DNA from: Streptomyces calvus
Lineage (GTDB): Bacteria > Actinomycetota > Actinomycetes > Streptomycetales > Streptomycetaceae
Assembly (NCBI RefSeq): GCF_006782915.1
Contig: NZ_VCNP01000006.1
Span: forward strand, 34,697 to 98,696
DNA: 64,000 bases
Direction of reading: 5' to 3'
Positions 25,835 to 34,856 of this stretch are shown here, piece by piece. The notes below the pieces were generated by a model that saw nothing but the letters and a program-made list of their open reading frames with translations, had not been told where the DNA came from and did no database searches. Position numbers and translations under genes: made by a program. Numbering within the stretch: position 1 is the stretch's first letter; each line of letters starts with the position of its first letter.

Positions 25835-25859
25835 GTGTGAGGGAGCGATTCGGGGGTAC
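25835..25859 (+). promoter_or_regulatory. SigB-family promoter upstream of the anti-anti-sigma gene
   Basis: GTGT (25835-25838), a 15-base spacer and GGGTAC (25854-25859) match the Streptomyces SigB-group consensus GNNT-N14-16-GGGTAY exactly. It lies 46 bases before the GTG of the STAS gene, in the 102-bp gap after the phosphatase gene. It would make the antagonist and the downstream Rsb genes stress-inducible by a SigB-family sigma, a positive loop. Confidence 0.55.
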
Positions 25860-25904
25860 GCGCGGCTGCGCGACGAAGAGCTTGATCACCTGTTGGAGGT
25901 ACTC

Positions 25905-26297
25905 GTGCCCATTGCCCAGGACCCGTTGTCCGTCGAGGTGTCCCTTCCGCGTGAGGACGTGGCCCTCCTCACGGTGGCCGGGTACTTGGACGTCGACACG
26001 GCGACCGAGTTCCAGCACCACCTGGCCAACCAACTGCACCACGGCCGCCGCCACTTTCTGCTCGACCTGTCGGCGGTCCCTTTCATGGACTCCTCCGGCA
26101 TGAACATCATTCTGCGGGTCTACCAGGAGGCGCGGGAGCTGCCGGGGAGCGTGCACATCATCTCCCCCGCCCCCGCCGTGCGCCGGATTCTGGACCTGAC
26201 GGGTGTGAGCATCACCGTTCCCGTCTCGGAGAGCGTCGACGAGGCGCTGGAGCGCGTGGACGGGACGCCGCCGGCCCCGGAGGAACCGCAGGACTGA
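25905..26297 (+). CDS. STAS-domain anti-sigma-factor antagonist
   Basis: A 130-residue BldG/RsbV/SpoIIAA-like protein. The STAS core reads VALLTVAGYLDVDTATEFQ...LLDLSAVPFMDSSGMN, with the phosphorylatable serine pair S63/S64. When unphosphorylated, such proteins bind the GHKL anti-sigma factor and free the sigma factor; the kinase inactivates them and a PP2C phosphatase resets them. The GTG at 25905 has GGAGG five bases upstream; a TTG at 25893 is the longer alternative. It corresponds by position to the S. coelicolor gene remembered as SCO7325. The acidic/proline tail PPAPEEPQD is unstructured. Confidence 0.88.
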   Translation: MPIAQDPLSVEVSLPREDVALLTVAGYLDVDTATEFQHHLANQLHHGRRHFLLDLSAVPFMDSSGMNIILRVYQEARELPGSVHIISPAPAVRRILDLTGVSITVPVSESVDEALERVDGTPPAPEEPQD

Positions 26298-26490
26298 GCG
26301 GTCCGCCGCCCCCTTTTTCACCTTTTCCACTTTCCGCTTCCCGCTTTTCCGCTTTTCCGCGCCCGGGCCGATGCGGGTGCGCTGTCGCGTCCGGGGCCGA
26401 CGCGGGTGCGCCGTCCGCGTCCGGGGCCGGCGCGGCAGGCGCAACGACCGCGGAACCGCGATACCGCGACGACTACGAGGAGTACGACAG

Positions 26491-27390
26491 GTGCCGGAGC
26501 ACGAATCAGCCGGAGCACTGGAATCACCCACGCATGCGGTCAGGGACTTCCTGCGGCGCCGACGCGAGCAGATCGCCCAGCGGTGGGCGGACGAGCCCCT
26601 GTTCCGTACGGTGTTCACGGTCTCGCGCGACGAGGCGGTGGAGGCGGGCAAGCTGCTCGTCGACGCGCTGGCCCAGGTCGCCGACGCGGAGCGGGTCGAG
26701 GACCCGGACGCGGCGGGCTTCACCGAGGTGCGCGAGCAGCTGGCGCGGATGGGAGCGGCGCGGACCCGCGCCGGGCTGTCCACCACCCAGGTGTCGGCGG
26801 AACTGGCCGCGCTGACCCGGCCGGTGGAGAACCTGCTGGTGGCCGATCTGGAGCAGGAGCCGTCCGAGCGGCTGCGCGCGTGCGCGACGACACTCAGCGT
26901 GCTGATGGGCACGCTGCGCCTGGTGGCCATGCAGACGGCGCTGACCGAGGTGCAGGCGCTGATCGACCGGCAGCGGCTGCAGCTGCTGGAGGTGGCGACG
27001 CCGGTGATCAAGCTGTGGGACGGCATCGTGGCGGTGCCGCTGATCGGGACGCTGGACAGCGCCCGCAGCCAGGTGGTGATGGAGACCCTGCTGAACGCGG
27101 TGGTCGACCAGCACGCCCGGTTCGCGATCCTCGACATCACCGGCGTGCCGACGGTCGACTCGCTGGTGGCGCAGCACCTGATGAAGACGGTCGCCGCGGC
27201 CCGGCTGATGGGCGCGGAGTGCGTGGTGTCGGGCATCCGGCCGGCGATCGCGCAGACCATCGTGCACCTGGGGCTGGACCTCGGCACCGTGAAGACCCGG
27301 GCGAGCCTCGCCGACGCGCTCGGATACTGCCTGCACGAGCTGGGGGCGAACATCGTGAACGCGGCACCCGACGGGCCGGGCCGCCGGTGA
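26491..27390 (+). CDS. rsbR: RsbR-like stressosome protein (N-terminal sensor, C-terminal STAS)
   Basis: A 299-residue RsbR paralogue. The N-terminal region (about 15-165) is all-helical (AVRDFLRRRREQIAQRWADEP...) like the non-haem-globin sensor domains of RsbR proteins. A linker helix leads to the STAS domain (about 175-285: GTLDSARSQVVMETLL, LDITGVPTVDSLVAQHL, GIRPAIAQTIVHLGLDL). The two kinase target sites of Bacillus RsbR correspond to S224 (Thr in Bacillus) and T256, both phosphorylatable here. With RsbS it should form the multi-protein stressosome shell. The GTG at 26491 follows CGAGGAG. The stop overlaps the rsbS start in GTGA. The 193-bp gap before it is GC-rich with short direct repeats around CGTCCGGGGCCG. 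Confidence 0.9.
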   Translation: MPEHESAGALESPTHAVRDFLRRRREQIAQRWADEPLFRTVFTVSRDEAVEAGKLLVDALAQVADAERVEDPDAAGFTEVREQLARMGAARTRAGLSTTQVSAELAALTRPVENLLVADLEQEPSERLRACATTLSVLMGTLRLVAMQTALTEVQALIDRQRLQLLEVATPVIKLWDGIVAVPLIGTLDSARSQVVMETLLNAVVDQHARFAILDITGVPTVDSLVAQHLMKTVAAARLMGAECVVSGIRPAIAQTIVHLGLDLGTVKTRASLADALGYCLHELGANIVNAAPDGPGRR

Positions 27391-27806
27391 ACGAGGACTT
27401 CGCCCGCCGGGTCGCGGGACATGTGCCGGTGCTCAGGCTCGGCGACGTTCTGCTGGTCACCCTCCAGGGAGACCTGCACGACAGCACGGCCCACCAGCTC
27501 CAGCAGGACATCTCCGAGACCATCGTGCGCAGCGGCGTCTCGGGAGTCGTGATCGACATCTCCGGGGTGGAGATCGTCGACTCCTTCCTGGGGCGGGTGC
27601 TGGCCGAGATCGCGGCGCAGACCGAGCTGCTGGCCGCGCGGACCGTGCTGGCCGGAATGCGGCCGGCGGTCGCCGTCACGCTGGTGGAGCTGGGTCTGAC
27701 GCTTCCAGGGCTGCGGACCGCGCTCACCACCGAGGCGGCGCTGGAACTCCTCGCGCAGCCCGTCGTGTCGTCCCGTTCCGGCGGCAGGCGCGAGGAGAGT
27801 CCGTGA
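27387..27806 (+). CDS. rsbS: RsbS-like STAS protein (stressosome scaffold/antagonist)
   Basis: A 139-residue STAS protein, VPVLRLGDVLLVTLQGDLHD...VVIDISGVEIVDSFLGRVLAEIA, typical of RsbS. The conserved target serine is S66 in VDSFLG. In Bacillus, RsbS holds RsbT in the stressosome until phosphorylated by it. GTG at 27387 overlaps the rsbR stop, and its own stop overlaps the start of rsbT, so R, S and T are made in fixed ratio by coupled translation. Confidence 0.92.
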   Translation: MNEDFARRVAGHVPVLRLGDVLLVTLQGDLHDSTAHQLQQDISETIVRSGVSGVVIDISGVEIVDSFLGRVLAEIAAQTELLAARTVLAGMRPAVAVTLVELGLTLPGLRTALTTEAALELLAQPVVSSRSGGRREESP

Positions 27807-28246
27807 TGCACACCGCCGCGGGTGTGGAGGCCCGCCTGCCCATCCGGTCGGACATGGACCTGGTGTGGGTGCGTCAGCATGTGCGGCAGGCCGCCGCGCT
27901 GCTCGGCTTCGGCCTGGTGGACCAGACGAAACTGGTGACCGCCGCCAGTGAGCTGGCGCGCAACACCCTGGTGCACGGCGGCGGCGGCCTGATGGAGGCG
28001 TCGCACGTCGGCAGCAGCGGCGTCGACGGGCTGCGGCTGACGTTCAGCGACACCGGGCCCGGTATCGCCGACCTCGACCGTGCCCTCAGCGACGGCTACA
28101 CCTCGGGCGACGGCCTCGGCATGGGGCTGGGCGGCGCCCGCCGCCTGGTGCACGACTTCCACGTGGAGAGCGCCCCCGGGAAGGGGACCACGGTGCGGGT
28201 GACGTCGTGGGTGCGGCGGCCGCCGCGGGCGGGCGGGGCCGTCTGA
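27806..28246 (+). CDS. rsbT: RsbT-like switch kinase (GHKL)
   Basis: A 146-residue GHKL serine/threonine kinase of the RsbT type. Motifs: RQAAALLGFGLVDQTKLVTAASELARNTLVHGGGG (N box, split), FSDTGPGIADLDRAL (G1) and TSGDGLGMGLGGARRLV (G2). The DTGPGI and GLGLGG-like boxes are those of RsbT rather than RsbW. It should phosphorylate RsbR and RsbS, leave the stressosome and activate a PP2C phosphatase. ATG at 27806 shares its A with the rsbS TGA (TGATG) and has GAGGAG 8 bases upstream; GTG at 27803 is also possible. Confidence 0.93.
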   Translation: MHTAAGVEARLPIRSDMDLVWVRQHVRQAAALLGFGLVDQTKLVTAASELARNTLVHGGGGLMEASHVGSSGVDGLRLTFSDTGPGIADLDRALSDGYTSGDGLGMGLGGARRLVHDFHVESAPGKGTTVRVTSWVRRPPRAGGAV

Positions 28247-29310
28247 TGCCCCGGGTGTGGGACGTGCCGGTGCAGGACTCGACCCGGGTGCGGGACGTGC
28301 GGGTCGCGGCCGAGGAGGCGGCGGCGCTCGCCGCGCTGGGCGAGCCGCGCACCGCCGCCGCGTCGCTGGTGGCGACCGAGCTCGCCACCAACCTCCTCAA
28401 GCACGCGCGGGCCGGCCGGGTGCTGATCGACGTGGTGGACCTGCCCGCGCCGAGGGAGGGACGGCCCGGTCGGGCCGTGCAGCTCACCGCGATCGACCAC
28501 GGGCCGGGCATCGCCGACGTGGCCGGCGCCCTGCGCGACGGGTTCACCACGACGGCGTCGCTGGGCGCGGGCCTCGGCACCTGCCGGCGGCTCGCGGACG
28601 ACTTCGACCTGCACAGCGTGGTCGGCCGGGGCACCGTCGCGGTGGCCCGCGTCGGCGCGGGCGCGGAGGCGGGCACCGCCGGGGACCCGCCGGGGATCCC
28701 GCCGGTGCGGGCCGGCGGTGTCAACGTCCCGTTCGCGGGCGCGGACTTCTCGGGTGACGCCTGGGCCTGGGTCAGGTCCGGTGACCGGGTCACGCTGATG
28801 CTGGCCGACGGCCTGGGCCACGGCGGCGAGGCGGCCCGTGCGTCGACCGCCGCGACCGACGCGCTGCGCCGGTGGGCGCACCTGCCGCCCGCCGAGGCGT
28901 TGGGCAGGATCCACTCGGCGCTGGCCGGCACCCGGGGTGCGGCCGTCGCCGTGGCCCAGCTCGACACCTGGGCCGGCCGGTTGTCCTTCGCCGGGATCGG
29001 CAATGTGACGGCCCGGCTGCGGGAGGCGGACGGCTGGCGGACGCTGCTGTCGCGGCCCGGAATCGTCGGCGTGCACCGGCCCCGCACCGTACGCGAGGAC
29101 GTGGTCGCCTGGTCGCCGCAGAGTCTGCTGATCCTGCACACCGACGGCCTGCCGGGCCGCTGGACGCCTCCCCCGGACACGGGGCTGCCGCCGGCCGACC
29201 CGGCCGTCACCGCCGCCGTCGCCGTCCGGGACGCCGGCAGTGCCGCGCGGCCGGCCCGGGACGACACCGCCGTGGCCGTGCTGGCCCCCGTACCGCCGGA
29301 GCGCCCATGA
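28246..29310 (+). CDS. GHKL kinase-like domain fused to PP2C phosphatase (RsbT/RsbX-like fusion)
   Basis: A 354-residue two-domain protein. The N-terminal half is an RsbT-like GHKL domain (about 1-140: TELATNLLKHARAG, IDHGPGIADVAGAL, TTASLGAGLGTCRRL). The C-terminal half is a small PP2C (about 165-345) with FSGD, MLADGLGHGGEA, HTDGLPGRW and RDDTAVAVL, matching RsbX, the stressosome-resetting phosphatase. Having kinase-type and phosphatase domains in one chain suggests local control of the phosphorylation state of RsbR/RsbS. ATG at 28246 overlaps the rsbT stop (TGATG). The extension to 28207 is a shadow of rsbT. Confidence 0.9.
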   Translation: MPRVWDVPVQDSTRVRDVRVAAEEAAALAALGEPRTAAASLVATELATNLLKHARAGRVLIDVVDLPAPREGRPGRAVQLTAIDHGPGIADVAGALRDGFTTTASLGAGLGTCRRLADDFDLHSVVGRGTVAVARVGAGAEAGTAGDPPGIPPVRAGGVNVPFAGADFSGDAWAWVRSGDRVTLMLADGLGHGGEAARASTAATDALRRWAHLPPAEALGRIHSALAGTRGAAVAVAQLDTWAGRLSFAGIGNVTARLREADGWRTLLSRPGIVGVHRPRTVREDVVAWSPQSLLILHTDGLPGRWTPPPDTGLPPADPAVTAAVAVRDAGSAARPARDDTAVAVLAPVPPERP

Positions 29311-31034
29311 CGCGCACCTGGCGGATCCACACGGTCACGGACGCGGCGCGGGCCCGGATCGCCGTCGCGCGCACGGCGGCGGCGTACGGGGTGCCCACCG
29401 TGGAGCGCGCCCGGCTGGCGACGGCGCTCAGCGGCCGGCTGCGGCAGTGCCTCACCAAGGGCGGCACCTGGCTGCTGACGCTGGACGCGTCCGCCGCGGC
29501 CGACGCACCGGCCGGGGCCGCGGGGGCGCTGCACGTCGCGCTGACGCCCTCGCCCGCGGCGGGCGCCGCCGGGCGCGCCGCGTGGACGACGACCGTGCCG
29601 TGCCCCGAGCCGGGCCCGGTGCCCGGCACGGACGCGGTGCCCGGGGATCCTGAGGGCCTGTCGGAGGCGCTGCTGGGCGCCGACGAGGACACGGCCGTGG
29701 TGCTGGACAGACTCGCCGAGCAGGAGGAACTGGTCGCCTTCCACCGGGAGGAACTGCACCAGACCAACCAGGGCGTGCTGGCGCTGCACGCGGAACTGGA
29801 CGCGGCGGGCCGCGCCCAGCGGGAGGCGTTCGCGGCCGAGCGCCGCGCCCGCAACGAGGCGGAACGGGCGCGCAGCAGGCTGACGTTCCTCGCGGACGCC
29901 AGCGCCGCGCTGAACGCCTCGCTGAACCACGACGAGATCGCGCGCCGGCTGCCGGAGCTGCTGGTGCCGCGGTACGCCCGTGACGTCGACGTGTGGCTGC
30001 TCGACGACGAGGACGAACCGCACCGGCCCACGAGCCACGCGGCGGCGGCGGTCCGCGCGGCCCGCACCGGGCGCCCGCAGTACGCGGCCGACCACTCGGG
30101 CGGGCTGCCGGGCGTGGACGACCGTCCGCCGTCGGCGCTGTCGCCCGACCGGCCGCTGCTGTGCCTGCCGCTGGTGACGCGCCGGGCGCCGCTCGGGGTG
30201 CTGACGCTGTCGCCGCCCGGTGAGCGCTGGGCCCCGGACGACGCGGTCATGCTGATCGAGTTCGCCCGGCGGGCCGGCATCGCCCTGGACAACGCCCGCC
30301 GCTTCGAGCACAACCGGGACATCGCCGAGACGCTGCAGCGCGCCCTGCTCACGGACCTGCCGGCGATGCCGGGCCTCGGACTGGCCGCGCGCTACCTGCC
30401 GGCCACGCACGGGCTGAACATCGGCGGCGACTGGTACGACGCGTTCCGGCAGCGCGACGGCAGCCTGATCACCGTCATCGGCGACGTGACCGGGCACGGG
30501 CTGCACGCCGCGATGATGATGAGCCAGCTGCGCACCGCGCTGCGCGCCTACGCCGTCGACGGGGGCAGCCCGGGCCGGCTGCTGACCCGGCTGCACGGGT
30601 TCCTGCACCATCTCCAGCCGGACCTGTTCGCCACGGCCGTCATCGCGCGGTTCCATCCGGACGAGCACACGCTGACCTGGGCGGCCGCGGGCCATCCGCC
30701 GCCGGTGCTGCGACTGCCCGACGGGCGGGTGCGCATCCTGGACGCCAAGCCGGGCGCCATGCTCGGCATCCCGCTGCAACAGCAGATCGCCGACCACACC
30801 GAGCGGCTGGCGCCGGGCTCGACCCTCGCGCTCTACACCGACGGGCTGGTCGAGCGGCGGGCCCGGGGCATCGACCCGGGAATCGCCCGGCTGGCGGCGG
30901 CCCTCGGCTCGTTCGGCCCGGCGGAGCTGGACGGGGACCTCGAGGGCACCGCGGACCGGCTGCTGCACCCGCTGCTGAGCGACTCCGAACGCGACGACGA
31001 CGTCTGTCTGCTCCTGTGCCACCTGCACGGATGA
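29307..31034 (+). CDS. RsbU-like SpoIIE/PP2C phosphatase with coiled-coil and GAF regions
   Basis: A 575-residue phosphatase. The N-terminal segment (about 1-95) looks like a shortened GHKL-type fold without clear ATP boxes (RARLATALSGRLRQCLTKGGTW). A long coiled coil follows (about 130-195), then a GAF-like region (about 200-325) and the PPM phosphatase (about 350-575) with IGGDWYDAF, VIGDVTGHGLHA, YTDGLVERR and DDDVCLLL. It is the probable target of RsbT and would dephosphorylate the STAS antagonist. ATG at 29307 overlaps the previous stop (ATGA). It is the last gene of the stressosome operon; no obvious terminator follows. Confidence 0.9.
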   Translation: MTRTWRIHTVTDAARARIAVARTAAAYGVPTVERARLATALSGRLRQCLTKGGTWLLTLDASAAADAPAGAAGALHVALTPSPAAGAAGRAAWTTTVPCPEPGPVPGTDAVPGDPEGLSEALLGADEDTAVVLDRLAEQEELVAFHREELHQTNQGVLALHAELDAAGRAQREAFAAERRARNEAERARSRLTFLADASAALNASLNHDEIARRLPELLVPRYARDVDVWLLDDEDEPHRPTSHAAAAVRAARTGRPQYAADHSGGLPGVDDRPPSALSPDRPLLCLPLVTRRAPLGVLTLSPPGERWAPDDAVMLIEFARRAGIALDNARRFEHNRDIAETLQRALLTDLPAMPGLGLAARYLPATHGLNIGGDWYDAFRQRDGSLITVIGDVTGHGLHAAMMMSQLRTALRAYAVDGGSPGRLLTRLHGFLHHLQPDLFATAVIARFHPDEHTLTWAAAGHPPPVLRLPDGRVRILDAKPGAMLGIPLQQQIADHTERLAPGSTLALYTDGLVERRARGIDPGIARLAAALGSFGPAELDGDLEGTADRLLHPLLSDSERDDDVCLLLCHLHG

Positions 31035-31172
31035 CCCGGTCGCGCGGTCCGGCGGCCGCGGCTTCCCGGTGCGTTCCTCGGCCGGTGCGGGCATCGTGGT
31101 GCTGAACAGGGGCACGCGTCAGACACGAAGGCCGTAAGGGACCGCCCGGAGCCTCGGGAAGGGATGGACACC

Positions 31173-32537
31173 GTGACACGACCGAAAATCCTGGTGGTGG
31201 GCGCCGGTTTCGCCGGTGTGGAGTGCGTGCGGCGGCTGGAGCGCAGGCTCGCCCCGGACGAGGCGGAGCTCACGCTGGTGACGCCGTTCTCCTACCAGCT
31301 GTATCTGCCGCTGCTCCCCCAGGTGGCGTCCGGAGTGCTGACCCCGCAGTCGGTCGCGCTCTCCCTGCGCCGCAGCGAGAGGTACCGCACCCGGATCATC
31401 CCCGGCGGCGCCATCGGCGTGGACCTGCGGGCGAAGGTCTGCGTCATCCGCACCATCAACGGCGAGACCGTCGACGAGCCCTACGACTACATCGTGCTGG
31501 CCCCCGGCAGCGTCACCCGCACCTTCGATATCCCGGGCCTGACCGACCACGCCTTCGGCATGAAGTCGCTGGCCGAGGCGGCCTATCTGCGGGACCACGT
31601 CATCTCGCAGCTCGACCTGGCCGACGCCAGCCACGACCCGGCCGAGCGGGCCTCGCGGCTGCAGTTCGTGGTGGTGGGCGGCGGGTACGCCGGCACCGAG
31701 ACCGCGGCCTGCCTGCAGCGGCTGACGCACGCCGCCGTCCGGCGCTATCCGCGACTGGACCCGGCGCTGATCAAGTGGCATCTGATCGACATCGCGCCGA
31801 AGCTCATGCCCGAACTGGGCGAGCACCTCGGCCGCAGCGCGCAGGAGATCCTGACCCGGCGCGGCATCGAGATCTCGCTGGGCGTCTCCATCGCGAAGGC
31901 GGGCGCCGAGGAGGTCACCTTCACCGACGGCCGGGTGGTGCCCACCCGCACGCTGATCTGGACCGCCGGGGTGGTCGCCAGCCCGCTCATCGCCACACTC
32001 GGCGCGGAGACCGTGCGGGGACGGCTCGCGGTCACCGCGGAGATGTCCCTGCCGGGCCACGACGGGGTGTTCGCGCTCGGCGACGCGGCGGCGGTGCCCG
32101 ACGAGGCCAAGGGCGACGGCGCGGTGTGCCCGCCGACCGCGCAGCACGCCCTGCGGCAGGGCCGGCACGTCGCGGAGAACGTCATCGCGACGCTGCGCGG
32201 CCTGCCCCGACGCCCGTACGTCCACCGGGACCTGGGTCTGGTGGTGGACCTCGGCGGCACCGACGCGGTGTCCAAGCCGCTCGGTGTGGAGCTGCACGGC
32301 CTGGCCGCGCAGGCGGTGGCCCGCGGCTACCACTGGTCGGCGCTGCGCACCGGCGTCGCCAAGACGCGGGTGATGACCAACTGGCTGCTGAACGCGGTCG
32401 CCGGCGACGACTTCGTCCGGACCGGGTTCCAGGCGCACAAGCCGGGCAATCTGCGGGACTTCGAGTACCTGGACGCGTATCTGACGCCGGAGCAGGTGCG
32501 GGCGCACGTCGCGGAGGCGGGCCGGGCCGCGCGGTGA
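31173..32537 (+). CDS. Type II NADH dehydrogenase (NDH-2)-like FAD oxidoreductase
   Basis: A 454-residue membrane-associated flavoprotein passing electrons from NADH to quinone without proton pumping. FAD motif ILVVGAGFAGVECV at the start, NADH motif VVVGGGYAGTETA (about 170), and the second FAD contact DGVFALGDAAAV (about 300). QLYLPLLPQVASG is typical of NDH-2. The C-terminal part has amphipathic helices but no clear transmembrane span. The GTG at 31173 is placed 9 bases after GGAAGGG; the ATG at 31164 touches that site directly. It sits 138 bp after the stressosome operon, same strand, perhaps part of its output. Confidence 0.9.
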   Translation: MTRPKILVVGAGFAGVECVRRLERRLAPDEAELTLVTPFSYQLYLPLLPQVASGVLTPQSVALSLRRSERYRTRIIPGGAIGVDLRAKVCVIRTINGETVDEPYDYIVLAPGSVTRTFDIPGLTDHAFGMKSLAEAAYLRDHVISQLDLADASHDPAERASRLQFVVVGGGYAGTETAACLQRLTHAAVRRYPRLDPALIKWHLIDIAPKLMPELGEHLGRSAQEILTRRGIEISLGVSIAKAGAEEVTFTDGRVVPTRTLIWTAGVVASPLIATLGAETVRGRLAVTAEMSLPGHDGVFALGDAAAVPDEAKGDGAVCPPTAQHALRQGRHVAENVIATLRGLPRRPYVHRDLGLVVDLGGTDAVSKPLGVELHGLAAQAVARGYHWSALRTGVAKTRVMTNWLLNAVAGDDFVRTGFQAHKPGNLRDFEYLDAYLTPEQVRAHVAEAGRAAR

Positions 32538-32553
32538 CCTGGCGGACCGCTCC

Positions 32554-32579
32554 GGTCCACGGCATGCGATGCTGGGTAC
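32554..32579 (+). promoter_or_regulatory. Possible SigB-type promoter upstream of the FUSC transporter
   Basis: GGGTAC at 32574-32579 is a perfect SigB-group -10. The -35 at 16 bases reads GGTC rather than GNNT, so support is partial. It lies 36 bases before the GTG of the transporter gene. Confidence 0.3.
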
Positions 32580-32615
32580 CTGGTCAACGCGTGCGACGGG
32601 AGAGAGTGCGGCGGG

Positions 32616-34847
32616 GTGAAAGCGGCGGGACGCTCGGTGCGGGCACGGCTGCGGGACCGCCTTGCGGCGTCGGATCCCGGGCTCTTGCGACTGACGGCGG
32701 GGCTGCGGACGGTGGGGGCCATCGCGCTGACGCTGGCCGTACTCGCCTCCCTGGGATTCGGTATCACCCGTCTGGTGGCCGGGGCCATGGCGGCGATGGT
32801 CGCCACCTTCGCCATCCGGGAGCGGCAGCGCGGCGCCCAGGCGGTGACGCTGGCCCTCGGCCTGCCGGTGGCGCTGGTGTCGGTGTCGCTGGGCGCGCTG
32901 CTCAGCGAACGGGTGGTCGCCGGGGACGTGTTCTTCGTCGCCCTGATCTTCTGCGCGGTCTACGGCCGCCGGTTCGGTGACCGCGGGACCGCACTGGGCC
33001 TGATCGGCTTCCAGGTCTACTTCCTGGCGCTGTTCGTGGGTGCCTCGGCCTCGAAACTGCCCGGGCTGTGGGCGGCCCTGTCCGTGGCGTTCGCGTCGAG
33101 CGCCCTGGTGCGGTTCGCCGTGGTCCCGGCGAGTTCGGCGGGTGTGCTGGAGCGGCTGCGGCAGGCGTTCCGGGCGCGGCTGGCGCAGTTGGTCTCCGCG
33201 CAGCTGGCGCTGCTCGACGCCGGGCCGGACGAGGTGGACAAGGCGCTGGAGGACGTGCGGGAGGGCAACGCCCGGCTGCACGAGACGGCGCTGATGATCC
33301 AGACCCGACTGGAGGAGGGCACACCGGACGAGTCGACGGCACGGCTGGTGCAGCGCCGGATCGCGGACGCCGAGATCGCCGCGGAGCGGCTCGGTCTGCA
33401 GCTGCTGTCCGCGCGCAGCACCGAACGGGCGGACACCCTCACCCTGCACCTGCCCGGCGCGCCCGCCCCGGAGGTGCGCCGCCTGCCCGGCCCGGACGAG
33501 GCCACCGCCGTGCTGCGCCGGGACCTGCTGGCGCTGCGCGCGCTGGTGCTGCGGACCGGGGTGATGGGGACGGCGGTGGCGCAGGTGCGCAACCGGCTGC
33601 TCGGCTACCGGGACGAGGAGAACCTGCCGGCCGCCTCGCCCGCGGTGCAGGACGTGTTCCGGGCCGTGGGTGAGACCGCGCGTGCCGTCATGGGGCTGCG
33701 CATCGCCCTGGACGGTCCGCAGGACGAGTCGGACGACACTCCGACCACCGCGCGTTCCCGGGAGGAGCTGGACGCCGAGGACGCCGCCATCGACGCCGGC
33801 GAGGAGAGCGAGCCGGAGGAGCCCAAGGGGCTGCAGCGGCCCACGACGCGGGCGGCGGTGCAGGTCTCCGTGGGCTCGACGCTGGCGATCGTCGGCGGTG
33901 AGCTGCTGTCCACGGACCGCTGGTACTGGGCGGTGCTGACCTGCTGGATCGTGTTCATCAACACGGCCTCCACCGGCGAGATCCTGGTCAAGGGCTACCG
34001 GCGGCTGCTGGGCACGGTCTTCGGGGTCGTCGCGGGCATCGTGCTGGCGGGCCTGGTGGGCGGGCACACGCTGACGGCGTTCGTCCTGGTGCTGCTGCTG
34101 ATCTTCGCGATGTTCTACACGGCGCCGCTGTCGTACACGCTGATGTCGTTCTTCGTGACCGCGATGCTCGGGCTGCTGTACACGCTGCTGCACACCTACA
34201 GCTGGGAGGTGCTGGTGCTGCGGGTGGAGGAGACGGCGCTGGGCGCCGCCTGCGGGGTGGTGGCGGCGGCGCTGGTGCTGCCGGTGAACACCGACCGGCG
34301 CACCAACGAGCTGCTGGTCACGGTGCTGGAGCGGCTGGCCGAGGTGACCGAGGCGGCGGTCGCGCAGCTGAGCGGCGGTCCCGCCGACGAACTGCTGGAC
34401 CGGGCGCGGGAGCTGGACCAGGCGCTCGGCGACCTGCGGGCCGCGACCCAGCCGCTGACCCATCCGGTCACGCCGCTGCGGGCGCGCCGCACCACCGCCC
34501 GCTATGTAGTGGCGCTGCTGGAGACGTGTGCGTACCACGCCCGTTCGCTGGCGGCCACGGCCGAGCTGCTGCCGACGCATCCCTCGATCGCGGCGGATCC
34601 CCGGCTGCGCGGGGCGGCCGGGCGCACGGTGGGCAACATCAGGGCCATCGCGGCACGCGTCGGGGACGGGGAGGCCGGTACGGCGGTCGAGACGGGGCCG
34701 AGCATCGCCTCACTGCTCGGCGACGACGGCGCCGCCCGCTACGGCCGGATCACCGACCGGGTGCTGCGTCATCTGGAGCGGCTGGACGAGGCGGTCGTGG
34801 GCCTGGCGCGTCCGCTGGACGTACGGGTGAAGGCGCCCGAGCGCTGA
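32616..34847 (+). CDS. FUSC-family membrane transporter (aromatic acid exporter-like)
   Basis: A 743-residue protein with two hydrophobic blocks: about residues 25-175 (AIALTLAVLASLGFGI, ALGLPVALVSVSLGALL, VFFVALIFCAVYG) and about 415-560 (WYWAVLTCWIVFINTAS, LTAFVLVLLLIFAMFY). A soluble coiled-coil domain lies between them and another at the C-terminus. This halves-repeat layout and the phrase VLTCWIVFxNTASTGE are typical of the fusaric-acid-resistance/AaeB superfamily, efflux proteins for aromatic acids; the substrate is unknown. GTG at 32616; the ribosome site is weak (GGGAGAGAG about 15 bases upstream). An acidic linker (about 365-405) is rich in Glu/Asp. Confidence 0.85.
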   Translation: MKAAGRSVRARLRDRLAASDPGLLRLTAGLRTVGAIALTLAVLASLGFGITRLVAGAMAAMVATFAIRERQRGAQAVTLALGLPVALVSVSLGALLSERVVAGDVFFVALIFCAVYGRRFGDRGTALGLIGFQVYFLALFVGASASKLPGLWAALSVAFASSALVRFAVVPASSAGVLERLRQAFRARLAQLVSAQLALLDAGPDEVDKALEDVREGNARLHETALMIQTRLEEGTPDESTARLVQRRIADAEIAAERLGLQLLSARSTERADTLTLHLPGAPAPEVRRLPGPDEATAVLRRDLLALRALVLRTGVMGTAVAQVRNRLLGYRDEENLPAASPAVQDVFRAVGETARAVMGLRIALDGPQDESDDTPTTARSREELDAEDAAIDAGEESEPEEPKGLQRPTTRAAVQVSVGSTLAIVGGELLSTDRWYWAVLTCWIVFINTASTGEILVKGYRRLLGTVFGVVAGIVLAGLVGGHTLTAFVLVLLLIFAMFYTAPLSYTLMSFFVTAMLGLLYTLLHTYSWEVLVLRVEETALGAACGVVAAALVLPVNTDRRTNELLVTVLERLAEVTEAAVAQLSGGPADELLDRARELDQALGDLRAATQPLTHPVTPLRARRTTARYVVALLETCAYHARSLAATAELLPTHPSIAADPRLRGAAGRTVGNIRAIAARVGDGEAGTAVETGPSIASLLGDDGAARYGRITDRVLRHLERLDEAVVGLARPLDVRVKAPER

Positions 34848-34856
34848 CGGGCGGGC

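Noticed and set aside
26298..26490. Short direct repeats in the gap before rsbR as a regulatory array
   Set aside because: Only two loose copies of a GC-rich phrase in a low-complexity stretch; no regular spacing.
31119..34580. 1153-residue minus frame across NDH-2 and FUSC genes
   Set aside because: Shadow frame; both plus-strand genes have clear family motifs.
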